Positions 1-7,993 of a DNA stretch of 64,000 bases are shown here, one piece after another (position 1 is the stretch's first letter; each line of letters starts with the position of its first letter). A model generated the notes under the pieces. The model was not told where the DNA came from. It was given only the letters and a program-made list of their open reading frames with translations, and did not search any database. This stretch comes from Rugamonas violacea (lineage in GTDB: Bacteria > Pseudomonadota > Gammaproteobacteria > Burkholderiales > Burkholderiaceae_D): assembly GCF_016461825.1 (NCBI RefSeq), contig NZ_JAEMNU010000118.1, forward strand, positions 1 to 64,000, read 5' to 3'. The translations under genes were made by a program, and so were the position numbers.

Positions 1-156
1 TGCGTCGATGCGGTCGCCAATTGGTTCATCCAAAAAGACGAGAGTAAACGCGAAAACGGCCAAGTTTACAAGGGCGGCCGCAACTCATTGAATGTAAACG
101 GATTTTTCGGCCAAGCGCACGACGGTCCGGACTTGTGTATAACGGCGTGCGTTTAG
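1..156 (+). CDS. C-terminal end of an unrecognised protein (5' truncated by window)
   Basis: Frame 1 is open from the first base and gives 51 residues ending in TAG at 154-156. The piece contains three Cys (the first residue and two in a terminal CITACV motif) and a Gly/Asn-rich middle (GGRNSLNVNGFFGQ). I do not recognise a family. Base composition is visibly less GC-rich than in the genes further right. The start and most of the protein lie outside the window, so no function is assigned. Confidence 0.4.
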   Translation, partial: CVDAVANWFIQKDESKRENGQVYKGGRNSLNVNGFFGQAHDGPDLCITACV

Positions 157-873
157 GGTCGTGCCGGCGACTTTATGCATGGTGAACTTAATGTCGGCAA
201 TTGGACAACTTTCTGCTGACCATATTCGGCTGCGGATTCAATCGGCACGAGACGAGTTCCACAATCGCCGATCGCCGTATTCGATTCAAGACAGGACACT
301 CCATCCCCGGAAAATGTCCGGCAAAAAAAAGGCCGGCCACATCGTGAGATGGGCCGGCCTGAAACGCTTTTTAGGCGTGGGGATGGTCGGTGTCCGGCGG
401 CAATCGTGCCGCCTGGATGAAATTCGTGCCGGAAAATAAGTCCGGCAACTTGTCGCACGGCTTGAACCGCGCGCTACAGGTGTTACTTTGCCAGCAATAC
501 CCAAAGTCAGGCTTAGGACTTCATTAAGGCAGCTTAAATACTCCTTCGCCCCCTTACAATCATCAGGCTAGTGAGTTTGTCCGGACTACGTTATCGTTTT
601 GACTATCAGCAGGGTCCGCTGGCGCGCGGGAAAGGCACAATGCCTGGCGCGTCGGCCAGGCATTGAAGGGGAATTGGTGCCGATGTTTAAGGCCACCGGC
701 TAGCCTGCTGAGTCATGCTCTGTGACATCCCTTGCCAGCTTGGACACGGTGACCAACTGGAGCACGCTTGGTACAGCGAGACGGATAATATAGGGTCAAT
801 ATGACGGCCAAATGACCATTGGCGATTTTTCGTCGCGCGGCACGAGAGACCTTACACAAGCTAGGGATTTGCA
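157..873. other. Long intergenic region of lower GC
   Basis: About 700 bp with no recognisable gene. Short open frames exist on both strands, but none has a convincing ribosome binding site or familiar protein. It contains a terminator-like hairpin at 330-360 and a perfect 10-bp-arm hairpin at 639-664 (AATGCCTGGC / GCCAGGCATT, 6-nt loop) without a T-run. The right end should hold the promoter of the YceI lipoprotein gene starting at 874. Composition is less GC-rich than the rest of the window. Confidence 0.5.
322..373. terminator. Probable bidirectional intrinsic terminator
   Basis: Inverted repeat AGGCCGGCC (330-338) / GGCCGGCCT (352-360). An eight-A run lies on the left and a GCTTTTTAG stretch shortly after on the right, so either strand could terminate here. 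The left-side A-run makes it strongest for minus-strand transcription; it could also end the truncated gene at the window start. Confidence 0.5.
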
Positions 874-1674
874 ATGACAACACCGGTTTCCCCACCGCAC
901 CGCAGCGCGCCGCAACCGGCAACCGCGCTGCTGCTGGCCGCCCTACTGAATGCCTGCACACCACTGGCGCCACCGCCAATACCGGTGCCGGCCGCAGCCA
1001 TATCGCCGGCCAAACCATCAGTGCCGACGCCCCCTTCCAACGCGGCGCACGCCGACATGGACGCGACCACGCAAGCGCCTTACCAGCACGCCCGCCAACT
1101 CGGCCAACAGGTGTTGAGCATAGCGCCGGGCCGCTCATTGATTGCCGTCACCGTCAGGCGCGGCGGCGCCTTCGCCCGCTTCGGCCACGACCACGTGGTG
1201 GCCAGCCGCGCCATCAGCGGTCTGGTCGCGCCGGCGGCGGGGCTGGCCGATTTCAGCTTCCGTCTCGACCAGTTGACGGTCGATGAAGCCGAACTGCGCA
1301 TCCAAGCCGCCCTGGACACGCAACCGGGCGCCGACGCCATCGCCGGCACCCGCCACAATATGTTGGTCAAGGTGCTCGACGCCGAACGCTATCCGCTGGT
1401 CAAGGTGCACGTCGAGCGCGGCGCCGCTGCCAATGCTGATGCCGATGCTGATGCTGATGCTCCGCTGGCGGTCAGCATCACCTTGCACGGCGTCAGCCGC
1501 ACGCTGTCGATTCCGGTGCGCATCGAACGCGAGCGAAACACCTTGCGCGCCACCGGCACGGTACGCTTCAAGCAAAGCGACTTCGGCATCGTGCCCTACT
1601 CGCTGATGGGCGGCGCGCTGGCCGTGCAAGACCAGCTGGAATTGCGCTTCGACCTGGTCGCGCTGGCGCCGTAA
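874..1674 (+). CDS. YceI-family lipoprotein
   Basis: 266 residues. A lipoprotein signal is visible: a hydrophobic stretch ending L-N-A-C with the lipobox Cys at residue 28, followed by a Pro/Ala-rich linker to about residue 75. The C-terminal ~190 residues match the YceI-like lipocalin-type beta-barrel fold (GGAFARFGHDHVV, later TGTVRFKQSDFGI). YceI proteins bind isoprenoid or other amphiphilic ligands; the ligand here is unknown. A short Ala-Asp run (NADADADADAD, near 1430-1460) comes from a GCTGAT-type triplet repeat between barrel strands. It is unusual and may be length-variable. It stands alone, with a terminator after it. A second, soluble periplasmic YceI protein is encoded at 10084-10650. 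Confidence 0.75.
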   Translation: MTTPVSPPHRSAPQPATALLLAALLNACTPLAPPPIPVPAAAISPAKPSVPTPPSNAAHADMDATTQAPYQHARQLGQQVLSIAPGRSLIAVTVRRGGAFARFGHDHVVASRAISGLVAPAAGLADFSFRLDQLTVDEAELRIQAALDTQPGADAIAGTRHNMLVKVLDAERYPLVKVHVERGAAANADADADADAPLAVSITLHGVSRTLSIPVRIERERNTLRATGTVRFKQSDFGIVPYSLMGGALAVQDQLELRFDLVALAP

Positions 1675-1707
1675 ACAAAAAAATGCCCGCAAGCTTGCGC
1701 TGCGGGC
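1674..1707. terminator. Intrinsic terminator between convergent genes
   Basis: GCCCGCA (1685-1691) and TGCGGGC (1701-1707) form a stem with a 9-nt loop. The A-run immediately to the left becomes a T-run for minus-strand transcripts. It therefore suits the LysE-family gene ending at 1868 and also sits just after the YceI gene. Confidence 0.6.
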
Positions 1708-1867
1708 GAAAGGTTTCAAATCGGGAGAGACTTGAAAGAGCAAGGCCATTGTGGCAGTGCAGCATGACATCTTGATGACAAATCAGTCAATATTTCTACC
1801 AAGACTAGAAATGAGCCGGCTCCTGGTCTTGACCGCACCGGCCGCTGGCCGCTGGCCGCTGGCCAGC

Positions 1868-2497
1868 CTAGCGCGCCACCATCAAGCGCAGGCCGAGGCC
1901 GACGAAGATCGTGCCGGCAATGCGGTCCAGCCACAGTCCGGCACGCGGATGGCGGTTGATCCACTTGCCCACTGCGCCGGAAAAATAGCCCAACAAACCG
2001 AACAGCAAGCAACCCTGGGCCGTGAAGATCAGTCCCAGCTGCGCCGTCTGCCAACTGACATCGCCACGCTCGGCGATGACGAACTGCGGCAAAAAAGACA
2101 GGAAGAACAACACCACCTTCGGGTTGATGCTATTGGCGAACAAGCCTTTGGCGAACAGCTTGCCCAGGCTGTCGTCGGGCAGGCCGTCGCCGCCGACGCG
2201 GGTGCCGCCACGGCTACGCAAGGCGCCGATGCCCAGCCACACCAGATACAGGCCGCCGAGCAGCTTGAGGCCGCCGAAGGCCAGTGGCGACGCGGCGATC
2301 AGCGCGCTCACGCCCAAGGTGGCCAGCACCGTATGGCTGAGGCAACCGAGCGCGCAGCCGAGGCCGAAGGCCATGCCCTGGCGCCGGCCGCGCGACATGC
2401 CTACACCCAACACCATCAAATTGTCCGGTCCCGGCGAAACGGTGATCGCCACGGCGACGCCAAGGAAGGCGAGAGCTTGTTCTGGAGTAATGAGCAC
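1868..2497 (-). CDS. LysE/RhtB-family amino acid exporter
   Basis: 209 residues with a GTG start (VLITPEQA), chosen because a GGGAAA ribosome binding site lies about 8 nt upstream and because the residues before it are not hydrophobic or conserved. It is an inner-membrane protein of about six hydrophobic segments. Family hallmarks are visible: the N-terminal VSPGPDNLMVL motif, KLLGGLYLVWLG, and a central NxxNPK-type motif seen as ANSINPKVVLFFLSFLPQF. The family exports amino acids such as homoserine, threonine or lysine; substrate cannot be told from sequence. It is transcribed away from the kinase gene that follows and ends at the terminator near 1700. Confidence 0.85.
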   Translation of the reverse strand: MLITPEQALAFLGVAVAITVSPGPDNLMVLGVGMSRGRRQGMAFGLGCALGCLSHTVLATLGVSALIAASPLAFGGLKLLGGLYLVWLGIGALRSRGGTRVGGDGLPDDSLGKLFAKGLFANSINPKVVLFFLSFLPQFVIAERGDVSWQTAQLGLIFTAQGCLLFGLLGYFSGAVGKWINRHPRAGLWLDRIAGTIFVGLGLRLMVAR

Positions 2498-2549
2498 GAT
2501 ACAGTTTCCCGGTCGAAAAAAACGCCATAATACCCGGGAGGAACGGAGG

Positions 2550-2618
2550 ATGGCAAAAACAGCCACTTTTACGCGGCTGTGGCTTGCGTTTCGGCAGCGA
2601 CCTGGCGTTGTCGATTAA
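2550..2618 (+). CDS. Possible 22-residue leader peptide upstream of the kinase
   Basis: A 23-codon frame (MAKTATFTRLWLAFRQRPGVVD) is preceded by a strong GGAGGAACGGAGG Shine-Dalgarno region 1 to 13 nt from the ATG. It ends 77 bp before the chosen start of the hybrid kinase. No homology is recognised. The strong ribosome binding site is the only reason to list it, since the kinase itself has none. It may be a translated leader, or the real initiation point of a longer reading frame disrupted here. Confidence 0.3.
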   Translation: MAKTATFTRLWLAFRQRPGVVD

Positions 2619-2694
2619 AATGGCTTGCTCAGCCGCTTACTCTTATCACGCCGGTGTCGGCGCCGCAGTGGCGGGCCGACAACCCCGACCACCC

Positions 2695-5600
2695 ATGAAT
2701 ATTGCACGCAAGATGCCAATTCTCCATCCCCGTCTTGCGCCAAGCCACCGCGCCGCAGCGCGGCCAGCGTCTGCGTCTGCGTTTGCGTCTGCGTTTGCGT
2801 CTGCGACCGCCAGCTCGCCGCGCCGGCCCGACCAGGCCATCACACCCGGTCTGCTCATCCGACTGCTGCGACTGCTGCGACTGCTGCGGCTGCTGCCGCT
2901 GTTGCTGTGTCTGCTGTCGCTGCTGTGTCTGCTCGCCGCCCTGCCCGCCCGCGCCGCATCGCTGGCGACCTTGCAGGACGGCCAAACCAGCCTCGACCTG
3001 GCGCCCCACGCCACCCTCTACCACGCCGCCGCCGGCCAATCGCCCCCGGCCAGCGCCGCCGGCCTGCCCGCCATGCTGGCCGGCCTGCGCCCCGCCGCCA
3101 AAGTCGACCTGCTGGGCGGCAGCTACTGGCTGCACGTCGAGTTGCGCAACGACAGCACCACCACCGCCTGGGTGGTCGATCCCAACGACACGCTGATCGA
3201 CCAGGTCGAGATCGGCCTCTACGGCGCCGACGGCACCGTCAACCGTCGGCAAACGGGCTACCGCGCGCCGCACGACTACATGCTGCATTACGGCAAGGAC
3301 ATCGAATTGCAGCCCGGCCAGCGCTACCAATTGCTGCTGCGCTTCTCCAGCCCCTACTACGCCCGCACGCCGGTGTTCGCGCTGGCGCCGCAGCCGGCCT
3401 ACCAGCGCCTGGTGGCGCGCGAGAACGTGCTGACCATCGGCGCCATCGGCGCGCTGCTGGCCTTGGCGCTGTTCAACTTCTTCATCTACTCCTACACCCG
3501 CGACAAGTCCTCGTTGTACTACTCGCTGTACGTGCTCAGCTACGCCGCCGGCTGGGGCCTGACCTTCCACCTCGGCACCGACCTGTTCGACTGGCACGAT
3601 CTGCGCGTCCACTACCTGCCCTTCTTCCTGCTACCGGTGCTCAGCACCTTGTTCTACACCCACTTCCTGCGTCTGCGCCAGCACGCTCCCCGGCTGTACC
3701 GGCTCAGCCACATCAACCTGGCGCTGCCGCTGCTGGCCCTGCCCAGCTGCTACTTCGCGCTCAGCTACGCCCACACCCTGGCCACCATCGTCATCATGAT
3801 CTGGATGACCTTGGCGCTGATCAGCGGCATCGTCGTCTGGTGCCAGGGTTACCAACCGGCGCGCTTCTTCGTGCTCGGCTTCGCCGCGCTGATGTTGCCC
3901 GGCCTGCTGATCCTGCCCGCCAACGTCGGCCTGATCCCCGCCGTGGTGCAGAACGCCCAGCTGTTCACCCTGCTCGGCGGCACCCTCGACGGCCTGCTGC
4001 TGGCCTTCGCCCTGGCCGACCAGATCCGCCTGCTGCGCAACACCCTGGAGCAGCGCGTCGCCGAGCGCACCACCGAGCTGAACGCCGCCAAGGAGCACGC
4101 CGAGGTGGTCAGCCGCCACCGCATCGATTTCCTGTCGGCGATGAGCCACGACATCCGCACCCCGCTGGCCGGCGTCATCGGCATGCTCAAATTCGCCATG
4201 CGCGACCGCAGCGTGCGCGGCCGCACCGAGGAATACCTGCGCATCGGCCTGCAGAACGGCGAGGCGCTGCTGACCATCCTCAACGACATCCTCGACTACT
4301 CGAAGATCGACGCCGGCAAGCTATCCATCGAAAGCGTCGACTTCGACCTGATGCTGCTACTCGACGACGCCGTCGCCATCCTGCAGGCCCAGGCCGACGC
4401 CAAAAGCCTGCTGCTGCGCCGCGACGTGGCGCTGGACCTGCCGCGCTACGTGCGCGGCGACCCGACCCGGCTGCGCCAGATCCTGCTCAATCTGCTGGGC
4501 AACGCCATCAAGTTCACCGACGGCGGCGAGGTCCAATTGCAGGTGACGGCGCTGCCGGCCCTGCCCGGCGACGGCGACGGCGGCCGCGCGGCGGCGTTGC
4601 GCTTCGCCGTCAGCGACACCGGCCCCGGCATCGCGCCGGCCACCTTGTCGCGCCTGTTCCAGAAATTCGAGCAGGCCGACCACTCGACCACCCGGCGCTA
4701 CGGCGGCACCGGCCTCGGTCTGGCGATCTGCAAGGAGCTGGCCGAGTTGATGGGCGGCGGCATCGGCGTCGACAGCCGGGTCGGCGCCGGCTCGACCTTC
4801 CACGTCACCTTGCCGCTGGCGCCCGGCGTGGCGCCGCCGCCCGATCCGCTGGCCGCGCCGCGCCGCCAGCCGCACGCCTACCGGCTCAGCGTGCTGTGCG
4901 CCGAGGACGTGCGCACCAACCAAATCATCATCGCCACCCTGGTCGAACAGATGGGCCACGACATCCACCTGGTCGAGAACGGCCTGCAAGCCCTGCAGGC
5001 GCTGGCCAGCGCCAGCTACGACCTGGTGCTGATGGACGGCCGCATGCCGCTGATGGATGGCGAACAGGCGGTGCGCGTGATCCGCGCCGGCGGCGACCTG
5101 CAACACCGCGTGCTCGAACCGACGGTGCCGGTGATCGCCCTGACCGCCAACGCCAGCGACCTCGACCGCGCCCGCTACCTGGCCGCCGGCATGGACGGCT
5201 TCCTCAGCAAGCCGGTCGACGAGCGCCTGCTATACGACCAGTTCGAGCAAACCATCGCCCGCCTGCTCAGCCGTGGCCGGGGGCTGCGTCCGGCCACGGC
5301 CATGGCTGAAAAGGCGCCGGCGTCCGGCCAGACGCCGCCCAGCGATGCCGATCTGGCCGCCCAGTTCGGCATCGCGCCGCTGCCGGCCGACCTGGCGCCG
5401 CCGGCCGGCGCGTTCGAGCCGCCGGCGCCGGACCGCGCCGCCCAAGCGGTGCAGCCGGCTCAACCGGCTCAGCCGACGCAGCCGAATACCATCCGCATCC
5501 AGCCGCTGGCCGGGCTGTCGCACAAACATCTGCAACGCATCACCCAAGCCTTCCTCGACGAGGCGCCGCGGCGCTTCGCGCTGGCGCGCCAGGCCTTGGC

Positions 5601-5841
5601 CGAGGGCAACGCGGCGGCCGCCTCGACCGCCCTGCACGCGCTCAAGGGCAGCGCCGCCTACCTCAGCTCGACCCGGCTGCACGGCCTGTGCCACCAGCTC
5701 GAGGAACTGGCCAGCGCCGGCGCGCTGGAGTCGGTCCTCACCGCCCTGCCGCAGCTGGAGGAAGCGTTGCAACAAGCCTGCGCCGACCTGCGCGACAGCC
5801 ATTGCAACAATTGCATCGCCACACTGCCCGGCGCCGCCTGA
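2695..5841 (+). CDS. Hybrid sensor histidine kinase (7TM-DISM, HisKA, HATPase, REC, HPt)
   Basis: About 1048 residues from the ATG at 2695; an in-frame ATG at 2584 is also open and no start has a clear ribosome binding site. Order: Leu-rich signal/membrane segment; periplasmic 7TMR-DISMED2 sensory domain (to ~residue 245); seven-helix 7TMR-DISM membrane domain (~250-450); coiled linker; HisKA with phospho-His in SHDIRTP (~485); HATPase with N-box LLGNAIKF and GTGLGLA; receiver with phospho-Asp in LMDGRMP (~781) and the conserved Lys in SKPVD; a Pro/Ala linker; and an HPt domain with HALKG His (~981). This is a complete inner-membrane phosphorelay ending in HPt, so a separate response regulator should receive the phosphate. 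The REC-PAS protein at 6958 is one candidate by proximity. The signal region is built from simple repeats (separate entry). Confidence 0.9.
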   Translation: MNIARKMPILHPRLAPSHRAAARPASASAFASAFASATASSPRRPDQAITPGLLIRLLRLLRLLRLLPLLLCLLSLLCLLAALPARAASLATLQDGQTSLDLAPHATLYHAAAGQSPPASAAGLPAMLAGLRPAAKVDLLGGSYWLHVELRNDSTTTAWVVDPNDTLIDQVEIGLYGADGTVNRRQTGYRAPHDYMLHYGKDIELQPGQRYQLLLRFSSPYYARTPVFALAPQPAYQRLVARENVLTIGAIGALLALALFNFFIYSYTRDKSSLYYSLYVLSYAAGWGLTFHLGTDLFDWHDLRVHYLPFFLLPVLSTLFYTHFLRLRQHAPRLYRLSHINLALPLLALPSCYFALSYAHTLATIVIMIWMTLALISGIVVWCQGYQPARFFVLGFAALMLPGLLILPANVGLIPAVVQNAQLFTLLGGTLDGLLLAFALADQIRLLRNTLEQRVAERTTELNAAKEHAEVVSRHRIDFLSAMSHDIRTPLAGVIGMLKFAMRDRSVRGRTEEYLRIGLQNGEALLTILNDILDYSKIDAGKLSIESVDFDLMLLLDDAVAILQAQADAKSLLLRRDVALDLPRYVRGDPTRLRQILLNLLGNAIKFTDGGEVQLQVTALPALPGDGDGGRAAALRFAVSDTGPGIAPATLSRLFQKFEQADHSTTRRYGGTGLGLAICKELAELMGGGIGVDSRVGAGSTFHVTLPLAPGVAPPPDPLAAPRRQPHAYRLSVLCAEDVRTNQIIIATLVEQMGHDIHLVENGLQALQALASASYDLVLMDGRMPLMDGEQAVRVIRAGGDLQHRVLEPTVPVIALTANASDLDRARYLAAGMDGFLSKPVDERLLYDQFEQTIARLLSRGRGLRPATAMAEKAPASGQTPPSDADLAAQFGIAPLPADLAPPAGAFEPPAPDRAAQAVQPAQPAQPTQPNTIRIQPLAGLSHKHLQRITQAFLDEAPRRFALARQALAEGNAAAASTALHALKGSAAYLSSTRLHGLCHQLEELASAGALESVLTALPQLEEALQQACADLRDSHCNNCIATLPGAA
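2767..2934 (+). repeat. Short tandem repeats in the kinase signal-sequence region
   Basis: 2767-2805 is 6.5 copies of a GCGTCT/GCGTTT hexamer encoding an Ala-Ser-Ala-Phe ladder. 2862-2934 is a CTGCTGCGA-type 9-mer array encoding Leu-Leu-Arg/Leu-rich sequence that forms the hydrophobic signal core. Both are in frame. Slippage by whole hexamers or nonamers would change signal length without frameshift. Confidence 0.75.
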
Positions 5842-5914
5842 GCGTGGCCGCGGCGATCGGCGGTAGCATATGCACACCAACCCCAAGAACCACCCCCAAT
5901 ATGAGTCGCGCAAC

Positions 5915-6535
5915 ATGAGCAACGAAATCAGGGCCTGGGTGCGCATGCCCTCGGCCAAGCGGCTGGACTTGCTCGACCCGACCCCGTTCGACTGGGAGGA
6001 CGCCGACCTGGCGCTGGGCCTGGCCCGCACCTACCGCTGGGGCGGCCACTCGGCCTGGCCGCTGCCGCTGTCGGTGGCCCAGCATTCGATCGCCGTCATG
6101 CTGATCCGCCGCGCCGCCGGCGCCCGCCCGCCCGACCCGGTGCGCGAGCTGCGCGAGCTGCTGCACGACGCCGAAGAGGGCCTGCTCGGCTTCGACTGCA
6201 TCTCCGTGCTCAAACCCTTCCTCGGCGAAGCCTTCCGCGAGCTGACCCAGCGGCTGGAGCAGGCGGTGTTCCTGCGCTACGGCCTGCCGCACTGGACCAG
6301 CCGCGAACACGCCCTGCACAAGCGCGCCGACCGGCTGGCCGCCGCCAGCGAAGCGGTGCACGTGGTCGGCTGGTCGCGCCACGAGGTGCGGCGCACCCTG
6401 AAAATCAGCGCGACGCCGCTCGATGTCGACCCGTTGCAACAACTATACGGCGGCACGCCATGGGAACCCTGGACCCCGGTGCTGGCTTGCGAACGTTTCC
6501 TGGAGCAATTGAACCTGTTGAAAGGACGCCTCTAG
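5915..6535 (+). CDS. HD-superfamily phosphohydrolase-like protein
   Basis: 206 residues from the ATG at 5915 (MSNEIRAWVRM); an upstream in-frame ATG at 5870 adds 15 unconserved residues. The layout matches HD-domain proteins related to YfbR-type nucleotidases: a short N-terminal LLDPTPFDWED segment, then SVAQHSIAV giving the first metal-binding His, and LLHDAEEGLLG giving the HD pair. The product would be a soluble cytoplasmic metal-dependent phosphohydrolase; the substrate is unknown. It follows the hybrid kinase by about 70 bp on the same strand, so the two may be co-transcribed, but no functional link is evident. Confidence 0.7.
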   Translation: MSNEIRAWVRMPSAKRLDLLDPTPFDWEDADLALGLARTYRWGGHSAWPLPLSVAQHSIAVMLIRRAAGARPPDPVRELRELLHDAEEGLLGFDCISVLKPFLGEAFRELTQRLEQAVFLRYGLPHWTSREHALHKRADRLAAASEAVHVVGWSRHEVRRTLKISATPLDVDPLQQLYGGTPWEPWTPVLACERFLEQLNLLKGRL

Positions 6536-6957
6536 CGGCCCGCCGAAAGTCGTCAAAGCCGCCTGGCCAGCGGCTTTGCGGCCGTCGGCGCGGAGCACTT
6601 CGCAGGCGTTTTCTCATTAAAGTCGGCTAAGCGACAGTTTTTAAAGCGCTTTTTAGAGATATCCACACCAACTGTGGATAAGCTTGTGGGTAAGTGCCAC
6701 TTGACAGCGCGGAACGCCAGTATCGATGCGGGTTTCAACAAAATGCCCAATCCACAGGCAATAATTTTTATGAATAAAATCAATGACTTACAAACACACA
6801 ACTGGGCTCGTCAAAGATTCCTTCCGTCAATACAAAAAATATTTTTTGTGCATAACACCAGCCTGACACCACCGCCCGGGAATCCTTTGACAAAACTTCC
6901 GCCTAGGAATAGTGTCACTCTACGGAACAGGTCTATTCACTCGCCACAGGAAGATGC
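6536..6957. other. AT-richer intergenic region upstream of the REC-PAS gene
   Basis: About 420 bp without a convincing gene. The left edge has a GC-rich imperfect hairpin (around 6556-6590) that could end the HD gene transcript. The remainder is dominated by copy 1 of the DnaA-box repeat and then by the presumptive promoter region of the gene at 6958, whose ribosome binding site is CAGGAAG at about 6946-6953. Confidence 0.6.
6658..6870 (+). repeat. Diverged intergenic repeat, copy 1 (DnaA-box-like head)
   Basis: Aligns by eye with 7994-8200. Shared parts in order: ATATCCACA (6659), TGTGGATAA (6673-6681, a perfect complement of the DnaA box TTATCCACA), a third box TGTGGGTAA (6685), TTGACA (6701), a TGCC...GGCA mini-hairpin near 6743-6759, an identical stretch ATCAATGACTTACAAAC (6779-6795), and TTTTTTGTGCATAAC near 6843. 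The function is unknown. Confidence 0.65.
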
Positions 6958-7839
6958 ATGAACCTGAACGACGACGACAGCAACACCGACTGGATGATCG
7001 ATGACGAATCGAACCCGGCCGCCCCGGCCGCCGACACGGCCACGCCGGCGCCGTGGAAGGTGCTGATCGTCGACGACGACGTCGACGTGCATGTGGTGAC
7101 GAAATTTTCATTGAGCAACGCCTGCTTCATGGGGCGCCGCCTGTGTTTCCTGCACGCCTACAGCGGCGACGAGGCGCTGACCGTCCTGCGCAACAGCGGC
7201 GACGTGGCGCTGGTCCTGCTCGACGTCATCATGGAGACCAGCGACGCCGGCCTGCGCGTGGCGCGGCAGATCCGCGAGGAACTGGACAACCAGTTGGTGC
7301 GCATCGTGCTGCGCACCGGCCAGCCCGGCCAAGCGCTGGAGCACAGCATCATCCTCGACTACGACATCAACGACTTCTGGTGCAAGACCGACCTGACCAC
7401 CCGCAAGCTGTTCACCACGGTGATCTCCTCGCTGCGCGGCTACGCCAACCTGCTGGCGGCGCGCCAGCGCAGCGACGCCCTGGCGGCGGCGCTGGCCAGG
7501 AGCCGGCAACTGCTGGCCGCGCTGGACCAGCACGCCATGCTGATGGCCTTCAACCGCCACGGCAAGATCACCGAACTCAACGACAAACTCTGCACGACAC
7601 TGCAATATTCCCGCGAGGAACTGCTGGGCCAGGGCGGCGAGGCCCTGCTGCCCCAGCCCTGGCCGGCCGAGCAGCAGGCGGCGGCGCTGGCCGCGCTGGC
7701 CCGGGGCGAGCCTTGGAGCGATGTGGTTGGCATGCGGCGCCGTGACGGCGAGCTACTGAAGCTGCAACTGAGCGTCACGCCGACGTTGGACGCGGACGGC
7801 AAACCCAGCCAATACATCGCCCTCGCCACGCCCGTTTAA
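6958..7839 (+). CDS. Response-regulator-like protein: receiver domain plus PAS domain
   Basis: 293 residues. An acidic N-terminus is followed by a receiver domain (~residues 32-165): VLIVDDDVDVH acidic pocket, phospho-Asp in LVLLDVIME, and a C-terminal segment (DYDINDFWCKTDLT...TTVISSLRGY) resembling receivers that normally precede a DUF3369 domain. In place of DUF3369/HD-GYP output it has a short linker and a PAS domain (~185-290; AFNRHGKITELNDKLC, YSREELLGQ). There is no DNA-binding, GGDEF, EAL or kinase domain, so any output must be through protein contact. The start has a good ribosome binding site (AGGAAG). It is flanked on both sides by copies of the DnaA-box repeat. It is a candidate partner of the HPt-ended kinase upstream, by inference only. 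Confidence 0.8.
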   Translation: MNLNDDDSNTDWMIDDESNPAAPAADTATPAPWKVLIVDDDVDVHVVTKFSLSNACFMGRRLCFLHAYSGDEALTVLRNSGDVALVLLDVIMETSDAGLRVARQIREELDNQLVRIVLRTGQPGQALEHSIILDYDINDFWCKTDLTTRKLFTTVISSLRGYANLLAARQRSDALAAALARSRQLLAALDQHAMLMAFNRHGKITELNDKLCTTLQYSREELLGQGGEALLPQPWPAEQQAAALAALARGEPWSDVVGMRRRDGELLKLQLSVTPTLDADGKPSQYIALATPV

Positions 7840-7870
7840 TGGCAAGTCCGACAATTTGTGACAAGAAGTA

Positions 7871-7886
7871 CTGTATGGACATACAG
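7871..7886. promoter_or_regulatory. Perfect LexA-type (SOS) box
   Basis: CTGTATGGACATACAG fits CTGT-N8-ACAG, the LexA operator consensus of gamma- and betaproteobacteria, and lies in a larger palindrome ACTGTATG-GA-CATACAGT. It is 31 bp downstream of the REC-PAS stop codon and has no obvious gene directly downstream on either strand. A TTGTGA hexamer at 7855 could serve as a -35. It may control an unannotated transcript. Confidence 0.5.
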
Positions 7887-7993
7887 TCGTCATCTGCCGG
7901 TAATTTCGCCCAACACGCGGCGTAAACGTCGGCATCTTGCGTTCCGCAAGTGACTCGACCGGGCTAAGTTACGGATTGTTAAGGGGTTTTTCG

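Noticed and set aside
161..439. 92-codon plus-strand frame in the left intergenic region
   Set aside because: No ribosome binding site, unfamiliar sequence and it runs across a terminator-like hairpin.
2625..5309. 894-codon plus-strand frame over the hybrid kinase
   Set aside because: Arg/Pro/Ala-rich shadow in a shifted frame of the kinase, which has full domain conservation in its own frame.
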